Assembly (NCBI GenBank): GCA_040954595.2
Contig: CM082584.2
Coordinates: forward strand, 3,968,001 to 4,032,000
DNA length: 64,000 nt
Reading direction: 5' to 3'
Source: Balanoglossus misakiensis
Taxonomy: Eukaryota; Hemichordata
Below the pieces are notes generated by a model. That model was not told where the DNA came from. It did not search any database and saw only the letters and a program-made list of their open reading frames with translations. Both the position numbers and the translations under genes were made by a program. Below, in pieces: positions 1 through 12,268 of this stretch; the stretch's first letter is position 1; the number at the start of each line of letters is the position of its first letter.

Positions 1-857
1 TTTATTGTAGTTGTTTGATTATTTCAGTTTATTTTATCATTAATTTTTTTTTACAATATTTTCTGATCTCGTTCAGTAGTATTTTTCTTTTATCCCAGTT
101 TATCATTTAAATAATTTACATTATTTATTTTATTATTTCTATGACTTCATTAAAGTTGACTTTTTACAAATTTAACTTCTTTTTGCATGAGTATCAGGCA
201 AATTATTTTCTCAATTCGTCATTTCATCCATTCAGTCATTATTTTTCGTTTCATTTCAGTTTTTCATTCAAATAATTTGCATGATTTATTTCATTGTTTC
301 ACTAAAGTTGATTGTTTAAGCATCTAATTTCTGTATATCCTTACAATATGAAATTGTGTGTACTCAAATTACTGTTTCACCAATTACCATGTCTAAATTT
401 TTTACAACTGGCTTTCTGGCTTTGACTACCCCCCCCCCCCTCCCCCCCTCCGTCCATATTTCTGACATATTTGCAGAATAAAAAAAAGCCTATTTCAAAT
501 GACCTCATAGTCGACCCATTCTCAGGTTTTGTTTCTAACAACTTCAGAAATTACATGCTTTGCACAGCTCTGTGTGACTGTCCTTCAAAGATGCTATGAG
601 AACAAAAGCCCAATTTTTCATTTATAATCCAAGTTTAAGCAGTTTTCTTGAATCCCTATATTATTTCTTTAGAGTCGCTGTAAGGTACAGTTGTTTGACA
701 ATGCTCTGTACCTCCACCCCAGAAAAACGACTGTAGGCAGTGAGTCATTTTAGTCTGCATCATCAAAGAAATAACGCCACACCACAATTCCTATAGTCCT
801 TTTTCTGCAGTGGAGGTGTGAAGCGCACACAAACGACTGTACCTTACAGTCTATATG

Positions 858-1077
858 CAGAATGTCCAGTGTCCAGTACAGAACAAATGAATGATCAAAT
901 TCAGAATGTCCAGTGTCCAGTACAGAACAAATGAATGATCAAATTCAGAATGTCCAGTGTCCAGTACAGAACAAATGAATGATCAAATTCAGAATGTCCA
1001 GTGTCCAGTACAGAACAAATGAATGATCAAATTCAGAATGTCCAGTGTCCAGTACAGAACAAATGAATGATCAAATT
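858..1077. repeat. 44-bp minisatellite, five units
   Basis: Five essentially identical 44-bp units run head to tail, each starting CAGAATGTCCAGTGTCCAGT. Unit B has the same motif only once (near 49,650-49,686), so the array expanded in A or contracted in B. There are no unique spacers, so it is not CRISPR-like. Confidence 0.95.
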
Positions 1078-3010
1078 TACAGCTCTATAGGAGTACCTTT
1101 GTATTTATCACACGTGTAAAATAAAATCAAACAAAGTGTAAAAAAACTGAACTTTGTGTGGCTTACTGGGAAAAATAGTTCAAAGATATCCGTAGTGCTG
1201 GCCAAATATTTGTGTTCCTACCAGAAAATTACGTACATGTAGATGGAATCCAGGTCTGGTGGCGTCTTAAAATAAAAGTGCTTAGGAAGGCCATTGTACT
1301 GGTATTGCTTCAAATGTAGGTACATGCATGTATATTATGAATGAACATTTTCACTCAAAAAGTCAAGAACACCGATAGGTGATGATGTCATTATCAAGTG
1401 TTTTAGTAATAGTAAAGAAAATCCTGCCTGCCCCCCCCCCCCCCTCCTCGCCTCCCATGTTGCACCCACCATATATTGACCATTAGGGGGATGATTACTT
1501 CAAAATTCAAAGCAGTCACACACTGAATACAAATGTCAATGATACCATCATTGATCATTTGAATTGTTTACTTGTCTATTAGCTCATGATCAACTGTCAA
1601 AAAGTGTTTGGATGTAGAAACAAGTCTTTTTCTGCAATAACCCTGATTAATATTACGTTTGCAAGATAGGTGCCTGTGTCTTTCTGCAAAATCAGTATAT
1701 GTTCTTGTATAGGGAATTAGCTGGGAGATGTATTAGGCTGGTGAGAGTGGAATATTGCTGTCAAAGTGTGGGGGGGGGGGGGGGGCGGGTGATGATAGTA
1801 AAGTTGAAATCATCTTCAACAGTTTTTTACTGCAACATTTTGGTATCATGTCTGCCTTTTTCTCTCATTTGGCTATGGTGACTTATTCACAGATAAGATA
1901 TTTTCTATCATTTTTTTTTAATACTACGCTTCCATTATATCTGATTATACATGTATCGATTTATGTCATTTATTGTTCTCTCTTGATTTTTTCCCCTACA
2001 TTTATTTCTGTTTTTCATGTAAAAGTACAGTCCTTTTCCATTTTATCTGTTACTTCTTTCGAACTTTTTAGGGTTTTTCCAAATTTTAACAATATTCTAC
2101 TCTCCTGTAACTTCCTCTATTGTTATTTTTAGTATTTAAGAACTTTATTCTTAATACTATACACCATTATATCATGCACTAGGGTGTTTTCTCTATTAGT
2201 GTACAAAAAGTATGGCGAATACCATTAATTTATTTTCTTAAAAACTGAAAGTGGTTGTCTGCTCATCTCACCATGTACAGCAAATTAAAATCCTGATTGG
2301 TTAAATTGAAATATCTTTTATACCTTGAGATTATATTTCCCAATTCCCCAAATTTCACATCCACATTTTAGTATAAGTTGCTTACTTTTGACATCATTTT
2401 GATCGTATTAGTTTCTTTTGATAGATGATTTATGTTGTTTGCTGAAAAATGGAAAAATCACTGCTTGTTACAAGTCACATTCCGTATAAACTAGTCTCAT
2501 CATTGTAAACCACAATCTTTAAGCGGCAACACGTAGTTTCTGCATTACGAGCCAGAGGTAGATGACTATGGCCCGTGAGAATGATCCTGTATATGGGTTA
2601 TTCAACGTAATTTTGGTTTTTGCCTAAAATTAAGAGACGGAAGTATTCATTTATTATTTCAAGTCCATTTTACAGGCCATGATCTGAGCGTTGGCAAAAA
2701 AGTCATTAGGCCAGGAAGAAAAAATGAATTGTTCATCGGAATCGCCGCTTCTACTTTGGCTGATTTGGAATTTTTTTTGGGGGGGGGGGGGATCTCGGCA
2801 AATTGTACTTTCGCGTTACAAAATTCTTTAATAGTACTGCTGCTGGTGGCCAGAATATGTTGTGCAAACATCAACTGTAAATGTAATGGCCTATGTTATT
2901 GTTGGGAAATATAGCATTGAATTCAGTTACAAGTACATGTATCAGTGTTTTTGTCTGAGATATTTCTGGTAAAAAGGGAAACTATCACCGTGGGTGACTT
3001 TGACTCGACA

Positions 3011-4381
3011 TTGACCAGTTCAACTCCATATACGCACTCGCTATTGCTCGTGCGTATATATCGTGAACTGGTCAAAATCTCGTGGTATACCATGGCTGGG
3101 GGTGTTTTATTGCTTAAGGGACCGTTCAGTTTTTACGGCAGGGGGGGGGGGTCGGCAAGTTTGTGTCATGGGTTTTGAAAATCAGGCCGACCCCCCCCCT
3201 TCACCTAGCACCCAAAAATGATGACCCCCCCCCCCCCCCCCCCACACTGAAAACATTCGCCGTCCTGATCCTATGTACACTGTATGCAATAAAGGGAACG
3301 AGGCTCCTCACACCTCAACTATAAATTTCTTAAAGTAATTGAATTATATAATAATATTGTTGCAATAAAGAAATCTATGAACAAATTAAAATGACAAGTC
3401 AATACAATAGTTGCAGGAATTGGTAAAACAAGAAAAGTGGCGGGGTGGGCATAAGAAAATTTTGTAAAATACGGTGCTCAAAGTTGCATTTTAATGAACT
3501 CAAAAGCAAATTAACTCAATGTTAGGCAGGACAAATTTTGATTTTGCCACTCCAGGGGTGGGGTGGGAATAAGTCTGCCCTGGTACACTAGACAAACCAG
3601 CGAATAAATGATATGTTGCGAAGAATGGAGGGGGTGGGTGTGAAGATAATATTGTAAAATATGGAGCTCAAAGTTGCATTTTTATGAACTCAAAAGCAAA
3701 TTCATCTCAATGTTTGGGAGGACCAATTTTACATTTTGCCATTCCACTCAAAGTTAGAAGATTTGGCGTCATCTTCGTCATGACATCATTTATAAAACTT
3801 CTAGTATATAGAAGATGCAGCACGAAAATATTCTCCTTTATGTATTTACTTTGTTAAATATTATCATCGGTGGGGTTGGGGTGGCAAGCACGCTGCCCTG
3901 GTACACTAGACAAACCAGCAAAAATTGAAATGTGGCAGAGAATGTAGGGGGTGGGTGTGAAGAAAATCAGAAAATTTTGTAAAATAAAGGGCGCGAAACT
4001 GCAATTTTGTGGACTCAAAAGCAAAAGTTAGGTGGTAAAAGTATGTGACCCCCCCCCCTAAACGTTTAAAAAAAACAGATGACCCCCCCCCCTTTTGGAC
4101 TTCAAAATTTAAGTGACACCCCCCCCCCCTGGATTTTGCCGCCCCCCAAACCCCACCCACCCACCCCCACCCCCCCCCCCCCCCCCCGGCCGTAAAAACT
4201 GAACGGTCCCTAATTATATCATGCTACCATCCGCCATTCTGATTGGACAAGAGCTCAATCCAGTGATGCTAAAATTAAGCAATAAAACACCCCCAGCCAT
4301 GGTATACCACAAGATTTTGACCAGTTCACGACATATACGCATGAGCGATAGCGAGTGCGTATATGGAGTTGAACTGGTCAA
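3011..4381. mobile_element. Fold-back element with long inverted arms, split by a second element
   Basis: The left arm 3011-3116 is the imperfect reverse complement of the right arm 4276-4381, about 106 bp each. The outer ends read TTGACCAGTTC and GAACTGGTCAA. Each arm also carries a smaller internal inverted repeat around ACCAGTTC, so single arms can fold. The element at 3118-4210 has inserted beside the left arm. No transposase remnant is visible. I could not define a clean target duplication. Confidence 0.75.
3118..4210. mobile_element. Poly-G/C terminal-inverted-repeat element, TAA target duplication
   Basis: The ends read GGGACCGTTCAGTTTTTACG and its reverse complement. TAA flanks both sides (3115-3117, 4211-4213). 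Just inside each end lies a run of G (left) or C (right). The body shares tracts with the elements at 4714-5588 and 10,221-11,032, for example AAATTTTGTAAAATA and GGGGGTGGGTGTG. A 3-bp TAA duplication is typical of PIF/Harbinger elements; that assignment is inferred, since no transposase is encoded. Confidence 0.8.
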
Positions 4382-4713
4382 AATCGATAAACTAAATAAA
4401 TACCATAAAAACACATGAATTTACAGACGTTTTATTTTGGAACTGCTCTGCTCTGAATATTTTGCACTTTTGTCACTTTTTGTCGTCTGCTTTATGTTTA
4501 ATGCTCGATCCCGGGCCGCACGTGTTTACATTCATCGTCATCATGTTGGTTCACGATCGTAATGTCTCAGGCTGTGTAGGGGGGGGGGGCATTAATAAAA
4601 TTCTTTGTTTTGCCACCTGTTTGCTGTTCATTTTTTCAGATAAAATGAAATTCAGATTATGCTGTAGAATAAAAAAAAAGGTATTTTCCATACCGTTGAC
4701 CATGTACTAGTAA

Positions 4714-5588
4714 GGGAGCATTCGTTTTTTACAGGGAGGGGGGGGGGGGCCGGTGGAATTTGAGTCGCCGACTAAATGTAAAAGGCAACCCCCCCTCGAA
4801 ATTACTTTTCTAAAATGTGTCCCCCCCTAAATTCTTCAATTGTAAAATGTGACCCCCCCCCCAAAAAAAAAAAAGTTTATCCACCGGATTAAACTTATCA
4901 AACTTTGTCAGATATTTAGACTGACCATTGTTATTGTTGACATATGATTCTATTCAGAATTACATTCATTCTATCTTGTAAAAAAAGAAAAACAGCACTC
5001 CCATGAAAAGAATTTGAAACTGATGTTTCCCCTCATCAGTGGGTATTAAAACTGAACATTGTTTTTATTTTTTAAGTATTTGTATTCTGTGTTGGGAGAC
5101 ATTGTAAACCGAGAATTGAATGGGGTGGGTTTGAAAATTTTGTAAAATACAGAGCTCAAAGCTGCATTTTAATGAACCCGGCAAAAGCAAATTAACTCAA
5201 CTACCGGTATGTTGGGGAGGACAAATTTAACCGTCGCCGCTCAAAGTTATCATGGGGTGGGGGCAAGTCCCCTGACCTGGGACACTATGGATAAACCAGT
5301 CAATGATTGAAAGGTGTTGATGAGGGGTGGGTGTGGGAGGGGGTTTCCCCCTCCCACATTAGAAAATTTTGTCAAATAAAGGGCGCGAAACTGCATTTTT
5401 GCGGACTCAAAATAAACATTTAGTCGTCAAAGTGTGCTATAATTCCATACAAATCTGTTGTAAAAATTGTCCCCCCCCTAAACCATTGATTATAAAATGT
5501 GTCCCCCCCCTAAAAACTGCTTTGTAAAAGTAAACCCCCCCTGATTTCCACCGGCCCCCCCCCCTCCCTGTAAAAAACGAATGCTCCC
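4714..5588. mobile_element. Poly-G/C terminal-inverted-repeat element, TAA target duplication
   Basis: The ends are GGGAGCATTCGTTTTTTACA and its reverse complement, with TAA on both sides (4711-4713, 5589-5591). Unit B lacks it: near 52,010 the text runs from GTTGACCAT straight to CCAATGAGAAAC, with about 10 further bases missing. The body from about 5,090 to 5,410 is closely similar to the interior of 10,221-11,032. No coding capacity. Confidence 0.85.
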
Positions 5589-5767
5589 TAACCAATGAGA
5601 AACTGGGTTTATGTACTTACGCATAAAATTGTATTTCCTTGTTTGTTCAATTGGTGGCTGGGTAAGATTAGGGAATTTTGCTAATGGCTAACAAAGGATT
5701 TTATATGTGATCTCTTTTTTTCTGAATACCCATAACATTAACACAATACATTTTCCATATTTAGACA

Positions 5768-5962
5768 ATGAGTGAGCAGTTACCTGGTACGAGCAGAACT
5801 GGGTGTTTTCCAAGGACAAGAATCCACCAACCAGGCAACAACGCTGATATGACGACTTTATCAGAGACATCAGACAATAATGTTTTACCTGATATGTCTG
5901 AAACGGATATTGAAAACAGAAGTCAACGTCAAACTTTTAACAATGATGAGGAAGGCTCTCAG
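5768..5962 (+). CDS. MSH5: MSH5 copy A exon 1
   Basis: The first ATG opens 65 codons of polar, Ser/Asp/Glu-rich sequence ending EEGSQ, then a GTACTG donor (phase 0). Such poorly conserved N-terminal tails are usual in MSH5. The start is supported by conservation in unit B (52,191) and by the absence of an earlier in-frame exon. Confidence 0.8.
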
Positions 5963-6756
5963 GTACTGTATTTATATTATATTGTCCTACTTCAATCTCA
6001 GTGGTCTGCATTGTTTGTAAGTGTGTAGTTATTCAAGCACATGGGTGATGCAATTTAAGTTCACAATCAGGCTGCATCGAAAATAAATTTGAAAACTATT
6101 TGGTGTTTAAATTTAGATGGGTTTTAGTCTATGTAGGTAATTTAATAACGGATTGAGTAGGTCAGGTTAGTCAAAACTAGTAACTGATTTGGTAACGTTT
6201 TTCACTCTGAAAATATCTATGTGTCCCTCCAGAAACTGTGTACTGTTAAGTATAATGACATCAACACCATTTGGTAGTTTGTACTACTGTAGAAAGTAGG
6301 GGCTATGGCTGTTTTAGATCATTCGGTCCATTTCTGTTGAGATTACAGAATCATTATATGCAACTGTTGAGGGCGCTGTTTTCATCAGTATTTCTTGTGC
6401 TCCCTGTTTAGATATCTAGACGTACATAGGCTCCTCTCTGAAACCTTAGTTTCAGGGAGGAACCAACATCTAGGTACAAGACTTGCAACCTCTTGGCCCC
6501 TTTGAATGCAGATTATAAACAAACAAACAAATCTGCCGCATGGACTTTTTCCTAACCTGGTGTGACATTAATGATTTATGAATTCTGGGCTTGATCATGA
6601 AGGTGACTAAGGGGTCAAAATAAAGCAATTGCCTCATCAACTCGGGCTTATAATTCCTTGGCAAACCCCTCCCCCCCCCCCACATTTGTCCTGTATCGCC
6701 CGAGGTGGGCTCCCTTGGGGATTAGATTACATTGACTGCTGCATCAGGGGTCCAGT

Positions 6757-6867
6757 CAATCTGATTAAAATCAGATGTAGGGAACGGCGACGTGGTTTTT
6801 TTATGCTGTCGCCGACAGCATAAAAAAACCATGTCGCCGTTCCCTACATCTGATTTTAATCAGATTG
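6757..6867. mobile_element. 111-bp near-palindromic Mutator-like MITE, 9-bp target duplication
   Basis: The termini begin CAATCTGATTAAAATCAGAT, and the whole element folds into one hairpin. GGGTCCAGT is duplicated at 6748-6756 and 6868-6876. Unit B keeps the unoccupied site near 54,920 (GAGGTCCAGTGTTCTCC). The same ends occur at 37,858-38,031. Nine-base duplications are characteristic of Mutator-like elements; the family assignment is inferred. Confidence 0.9.
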
Positions 6868-7131
6868 GGGTCCAGTGTTCTCCCCAGGAATTTCTGGCAG
6901 AGTGGTGGCTAATTTACATAACAATGTGGATAATTGTTACATTAAAGAGTTTCTATTGTTTTCCAAAAATTACAGAGTGTTGGCTGTGCTCTGAAATTGC
7001 TCTGGGGAGAACACTACAAGGGGGTCATATTGCATTGTCTGTTTGCTAATGTCACCATACATGTCTGAATTTAATCAAGCAAGAACTATTATCTGTTAGT
7101 CTTGAACATTTGTAATTTTGCTTTTTCGTAG

Positions 7132-7255
7132 ATCATTTTGAGTGTGATATGGGGTGCAGGTAAAGTTGGACTGGCTTATTATGACACTGAGACATGCCAT
7201 ATTCATCTGATGATGGACATTGCAGAATCTGATGATTTTCCAATGACTAGAAGTG
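7132..7255 (+). CDS. MSH5: MSH5 copy A exon 2
   Basis: It encodes [20 protein letters not shown] and onwards, the first conserved MSH5 block. The acceptor is TTTTTCGTAG and the donor GTAAGA; entry is phase 0 and exit phase 1. Confidence 0.92.
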
Positions 7256-8553
7256 GTAAGATTCATTCATTTAGCTAGCTCCATTAGCTGTATCTTTTCG
7301 CTATGTTTTCAGCAGTTTTGTTTTGCGTACCTACTGCAGTTTCTTGTCCAAATTCTGGAAACACGATGAAATGCCCAGCATTTTAGCTTATCAACACAAC
7401 ATATATGTGTATTGTCAGCATTGTTTTTATGCAAAATTTGAATTTAAGTCTGGACAAAAATTCATTTGTCAATAATAACAATGGCCTTTATACACATACA
7501 GGCTATGTTGACAAGCGGGGTACCAAGTATAATACATGTATTAGCATGCTACCGGTATTTGGACTAGAACAAGAAATTGCATTTGGTACACAGAACAAAA
7601 ATACTGAAAGCTGAAAAGTTACGGCTATAAATGTTCCTTTAAATATTCTGTGGAAATGTGCTGTTAGGAAGGGAGGGGCCATTCTGGTTTATTTTTGATT
7701 TGTTTGTTGTTGTTGTTGTTGTTATTGTTGTTTTTTGGGGGGAGAGGAAAACTCTTTATATGTCTTACTGAGAATAAGTGACAGAAAAAAAACCCACTAC
7801 CCTAAAAATATAATGGGACTCCCACCCCCCTGAAAAAATAAAAATAATAGTGACGCCTCCAGGTGGAATTTTCTAGATTGTCAAGTTTAATAAAAATTGT
7901 GTTGACAATATTATCAGCAGAAAAGTTAAAAAAGCTTGTAAAGGGTAAAGTGTTACTGCTATAATACATTGGTTGTTTACATGTCTTTGCCATTTTGGTG
8001 GACTGTCGTTCACTACTCTCTCCTCTCCAGCAATTTTTGATTCTGTATTTTTCAAAATAATGTGTTCCGAAATTAGTTGGAAATGCATTCCAACTGAGCT
8101 TACTTGCAACATGATGATAGCATTTGATTCTGTGGCCAGAGAGCATTCTGGGATAAATATCCTAATTGTATTTAAAAAGGAAATGTCAGATTATTGTATG
8201 ACAGAAATTGTTAAAATTTAAACTTCAAATCTGAAACTGCCATGGACTCTCCTCTGACAGACCAACTATAACAATATGATTGTCACAATATGTTTATGGC
8301 ATTTGATGTTGTCTTCCTAGTCTGCCAGCCTTAAAGGAGACATCCTTTGATTCTTAAAGGGGCAATTTTCAATCCCGGGCTCTTGTTGATATTGATTGAA
8401 TGTTTATGTGGTGCAAAGCTTTTGTTTTCCATTGAAATCTTTATCAATCTGTTTGCTTTTAGCTAAAAGCTGACAAAGAAGGTGCCCCTTTAAAATGAGT
8501 CTTCAGAAATAACAAGTTCAGAGATTTCTAACATAGAATTTTTTTTTTGTCAG

Positions 8554-8634
8554 TTTCAAAGCAAATCATCCCAACATGTGTTATTACAAGCAGCAAACAA
8601 GATGAAAGAATGTTACATTGTCTGTCTGAAGAAG
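8554..8634 (+). CDS. MSH5: MSH5 copy A exon 3
   Basis: It encodes the [17 protein letters not shown] segment, matching the family's 'VVTSAKQDE' region. A long T tract and CAG form the acceptor, GTATGA the donor. Phase 1 in and out. Confidence 0.92.
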
Positions 8635-8942
8635 GTATGAACAAATCTTGATATTAATTGTTTGTGACAACCTTATGCTGAATATGCCCATAGTGGTTGA
8701 ATTTGCCCTCTAGGGCTTCATAAACTACAATGTACTAGTAAATGCATTTTGATTAAAAGGAAAAAATCACCAAGGTGCTTTTTCACATGATATGGCAGGG
8801 ACCTCACACCAGGCTGTACATATGAACAATTCATAGTCATATATGATGCTAAATTGTGGTGATCAAAACACTTTACTTGTGATGTTTGTGCTCTCATCTC
8901 ATGTCTGCCCTTTTATTGATAACATTTAATTTAATTTTACAG

Positions 8943-9008
8943 TTACTGCTCTTCAAGAATCAACTAGTAACTCTGTCGATCTACAAATCTTGCCAAACAT
9001 TGATTTCT
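8943..9008 (+). CDS. MSH5: MSH5 copy A exon 4
   Basis: It encodes [21 protein letters not shown], ending in the family's 'LPxxDF' motif. The donor is GTGAGT; phase 1 in and out. It differs from unit B at 4 of 66 bases by eye. Confidence 0.9.
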
Positions 9009-9327
9009 GTGAGTATACCGTGATTAGAACCCCTAATTTACCTAATATAAGCAGTGTTAATGTAAACTTTAAGAACTTCATGAAAAAAATTATACTTGAA
9101 AAGGGCTCCAAAACATGAATCATGGCAACAATAATTATCATTTATGTAGTGGAATAGTAAATATAATTGTTTTAAAATATTTTGGGTGTATGAAGTCATT
9201 CAGATATTATCTGTATGTGTTGTTGCATTATTGCAAACTTTAGAGGCCGAAAATAACTGCAAAGACGCATCCCCCATTGCTATGCGTTTCTGTGAAATAT
9301 TCATGTCTCATTTTGTTTTCATCAAAG

Positions 9328-9449
9328 CCTTGGAAGCTAGCAAGAGGAGACTCATGAATTTAAATCTCTCCTGCGTCCCGGATCACTATACTGAAGATCA
9401 AAGACTTATTTATATGTCTTCATTAGTACCATTCGAACAAATCAACATG
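9328..9449 (+). CDS. MSH5: MSH5 copy A exon 5
   Basis: It encodes LEASKRRLMNLNLSC through [11 protein letters not shown], matching 'LEISKQRLL...LSSIIPF' of MSH5. I chose the acceptor ATCAAAG because the upstream AG at 9242-9243 would create a stop across the junction. The donor is GTAAGA; phase 1 in, 0 out. Confidence 0.88.
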
Positions 9450-9573
9450 GTAAGATGGTTGGTGAAATAGTCATTGATAGATAAAGAGCATTGTTTTCCC
9501 CCTACTTCAACAGGTGTTTTCATACACAGTATTTCTATTGAGCAAAATCCAACTAGGACCTAGTCATGACTAA

Positions 9574-9985
9574 TAGAATCTCACACTCCCAAGGACCTGG
9601 GATCATATTTCTCACATGAGTTGGGGATTTTTTGTCCCACACGAACCTGCGGCTCGTGTGGGACAAAATATCCCAAACGAGTGTGAGAAATATGATCCCA
9701 GGTCCTTGGTGTGTGAGATTCTATTTCTCACACGGTCACAAATTAGCCAAATTCGTTAAAAACATTGAATAAATGACGCTGGAACTGTCGTCTGGGCATG
9801 TTGTAGTCTCTGTCCCTATAATACACATCGCGCCATTGGATAACATTTAGTGCGCGTTGGCAAGAGAACGCTTTGTCAACCAATCAGCGCTGACGTCATG
9901 TACAGCTTTTGATTCAGTGAGAGTGTGGGATCGATTTTTTTCCGACTTTGATCCCACACTCCCAGCGTGCCAGGAGTGTGAGAAT
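9574..9985. mobile_element. Insertion with inverted ends built on TCTCACACTCC, private to unit A
   Basis: The outer ends ATTCTCACACTCC (imperfect on the left) and GGAGTGTGAGAAT frame about 410 bp absent from unit B near 57,995-58,015. Inside is a strong hairpin around the sequence TTTTGTCCCACACGA with a CpG-rich loop. A related end (CCAGGAGTGTGAGAAT) recurs near 30,527-30,542 in MSH5 intron 7. The exact target duplication is not clear. Confidence 0.7.
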
Positions 9986-10220
9986 AAAATAATTCTTACT
10001 GGTGAATATATTTGGTCCATGTCCACCTTTAGTTGAAGTCAGTGCCTGTATGAAAATCATCACAAATCAAGTAATTCTAAGTCAAGGATAAACTCTTAGA
10101 CTCAGTACAATGTATTCACTCAAAGTGAAAGTTCAGAGGACCTATACTGAAATTGCAAAAGTATGGTAAAACATGCACAAATAGTTGTCCAACACGCAAA
10201 CAAATTGAGTGTAGATGTAA

Positions 10221-11032
10221 GGCTGCATTCACAAACACCTCTGGAGGGGGGGGGGGGGGGCGGGAGAATTCAATTTTTTTTACCGCTAATTTTCACATGC
10301 CCCCCTTCCGAACTGCCAATATTTTCAAATCCCCCCCTTCCGAACTGCCAAAATTTTGAAATCCCCCCCCCCATTTTCTTTCACAAAGCAAAACACATCA
10401 CCTATCTATCTTGTAAAAAGAAAAACAGCGCTCCCATGAAAAGAATTTGAAACTGATGTTTCCCCTCATCAGTGGGTATTAAAACTGAACATTGTTTTTA
10501 TTTTTTAAGTACATAAATTTGTATTCTGTGTTGGGAGACATTGTAAACCGAGAATTGAAGGGGGTGGGTTTGGGAGGGGGTGTCCCCCTCCCACGTAAGA
10601 AAATGTTCTAAAATACAGAGCTCAAAGCTGCATTTTAATGAACCCGGCAAAAGCAAATTAACTCAACTACCGGTATGTTGGGGAGGACAAATTTAACCGT
10701 CGCCGCTCAAAGTTATCATGGGGTGGGGACAAGTCCCCTGACCTGGGACACTAGATAAACCAGTCAATGATTGAAAGGTGTTGATGAATGGAGGGGGTGG
10801 GTGTGGGAGAGGGTGTCCCCCTCCCACATTAGAAAATTTTGTAAAATAAAGGGCGCGAAACTGCATTTTTGTGGACTCAAAATAAATATTTAGTCGTTAA
10901 AGTTTTCAAGTCCCCCCCCTTTCAGTCCCTAAATTATTTCAAATCCCCCCCTTACATACCCTCAAATTTTTCAAATCCCCCCCCTCAATTCTCCTGCCCC
11001 CCCCCCCTCCAGAGGTGTTTGTGAATGCAGCC
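10221..11032. mobile_element. Poly-G/C terminal-inverted-repeat element, TAA target duplication
   Basis: The ends are GGCTGCATTCACAAACACCT and its reverse complement, with TAA at 10,218-10,220 and 11,033-11,035. Unit B keeps the unfilled site near 58,215 (GATGTAACTTTATTTC). The interior is nearly the same as in 4714-5588 although the terminal 25 bp differ. Confidence 0.88.
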
Positions 11033-11204
11033 TAATTTCATTTCATTATACACTGATTTCTAGTGTTCAGGACAGTAGATGTATAATAATCATGTATACT
11101 GGTGGTAGTAAGCAAAATGAAGTTAGATGTCTGTAGGATCAGAATGTTCCAGCATTAATGGAAGTTATGTGTTATAGACTTTTCACATTGTATTCATGTT
11201 TCAG

Positions 11205-11314
11205 GTGCGTGCAGCCGGTGGTTTGCTGAAATATTTGGATAAGAACAGAATTGGAGTGGAACTTGAAGATCAAAGTGTCAGAGTTCCAGTACTTGGTCTT
11301 CAAGTATTCACTTT
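11205..11314 (+). CDS. MSH5: MSH5 copy A exon 6
   Basis: It encodes [20 protein letters not shown] onward, a highly conserved MSH5 block ('ALGGLLKFL...RIGVELED'). The acceptor is TGTTTCAG and the donor GTAAGT; phase 0 in, 2 out. Confidence 0.95.
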
Positions 11315-11921
11315 GTAAGTAGACTTTAGTGATTTTGCTGCTGTTTATTGAAACAAAACACGTAGTGTCTAAAAGGGGCAAAGTTGCTCTCTTTTGATCT
11401 TTTTATGCTCCCATGTCATACTGGGGGAGGAGGGGTTGGGGAGGGGGTATGTACATGTATATGGCTGGGAGGATATTCGTATAAGCCTGTCTGTATTATG
11501 TAAGGGGAGAACCATTTTATTTCGGGAGGGGGGATTTGGATTTAGTAACGTTTTCATGGTTTAGTATAATACATGTATAGCATGGTACAGTACTCTCGTA
11601 TCTAATACACTAAACTGTAATAATATATATAAAAAAGGGCATCTAAAATTCTTACGACGGGGTTATTAAAAAGACCCTGTTTATAATAAATGCTGCAATA
11701 TTTCTGAATGCTAACATGGTCACAACCACTTCCCTTCGGCTCTAAATGTTGTGAACTGCAGTTTTGTTTGATATGAAAAGTTGTCTGTATTGTTTGACTT
11801 CTTGAAACATGCTTAAATACTGGTCAACTGTTAAAAAACTGTTACAAACTCCACTCTGCCTGTAGACAGACAAGATTAAACATTCAAAGAATGAGTGTTC
11901 AATCTATCAAGGTAGTATTAA

Positions 11922-12264
11922 AGCCCCTATAGCTGCCAACTTTCACATATTTTTCCCACAGTAAAATATTTCAAATACATTCCCTATCCTCTAAAATCCT
12001 CACCATTAAGCCGTATAACTTGCATTTGCATCAGTTTGTCATCTCTTGGCGACACATACCACGATAGCTGCGTACTGTTCGTATGGAGGCTGATTAAATC
12101 CGTGTGGCACCGTTTTAATAAATAGCATGTTCAAATTGCTACATGCAGTCACAATCGGGCATCGATAAGGTGTTCATGTATACCTATCAGTAAGCTTGAT
12201 GAATCAATTTAAGTTGGAAAATATAACCATGAAAATAATGCAAAAAGTGGCAGCTGTAGAGGCT
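11922..12264. mobile_element. TTAA-flanked MITE with AGCCCCTATAGCTGCC ends
   Basis: The ends AGCCCCTATAGCTGCC and GGCAGCTGTAGAGGCT are imperfect inverted repeats, flanked by TTAA at 11,918-11,921 and 12,265-12,268. A second copy lies at 42,863-43,633. TTAA duplications fit Kolobok or piggyBac elements; no transposase is present. Confidence 0.85.
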
Positions 12265-12268
12265 TTAA

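Larger units (their letters stand above)
1..5767. other. 5' flank of MSH5 copy A, no gene recognised
   Basis: No coding exon is recognisable here. Most of the stretch aligns with 48,978-52,190 in unit B, apart from a 44-bp minisatellite (858-1077), a nested transposon block (about 2,710-4,565) and a further element (4,714-5,588), described separately. The open frames present are short, low in complexity, or fall in poly-G/poly-C tracts. The MSH5 promoter should lie near the right end, but no TATA box or clear core motif is visible. Confidence 0.6.

Noticed and set aside
858-1077. CRISPR-like array
   Set aside because: The units are contiguous 44-bp repeats without spacers, in animal DNA.
9186-9470. 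Longer MSH5 exon 5 beginning at 9,244
   Set aside because: Joining the exon 4 donor to that AG makes a TAG codon; the acceptor at 9,327 gives the conserved LEASKRR text in phase.
10153-10450. Short frames with poly-Gly or poly-Pro
   Set aside because: They are translations of the poly-G/poly-C tracts of the TAA element family.
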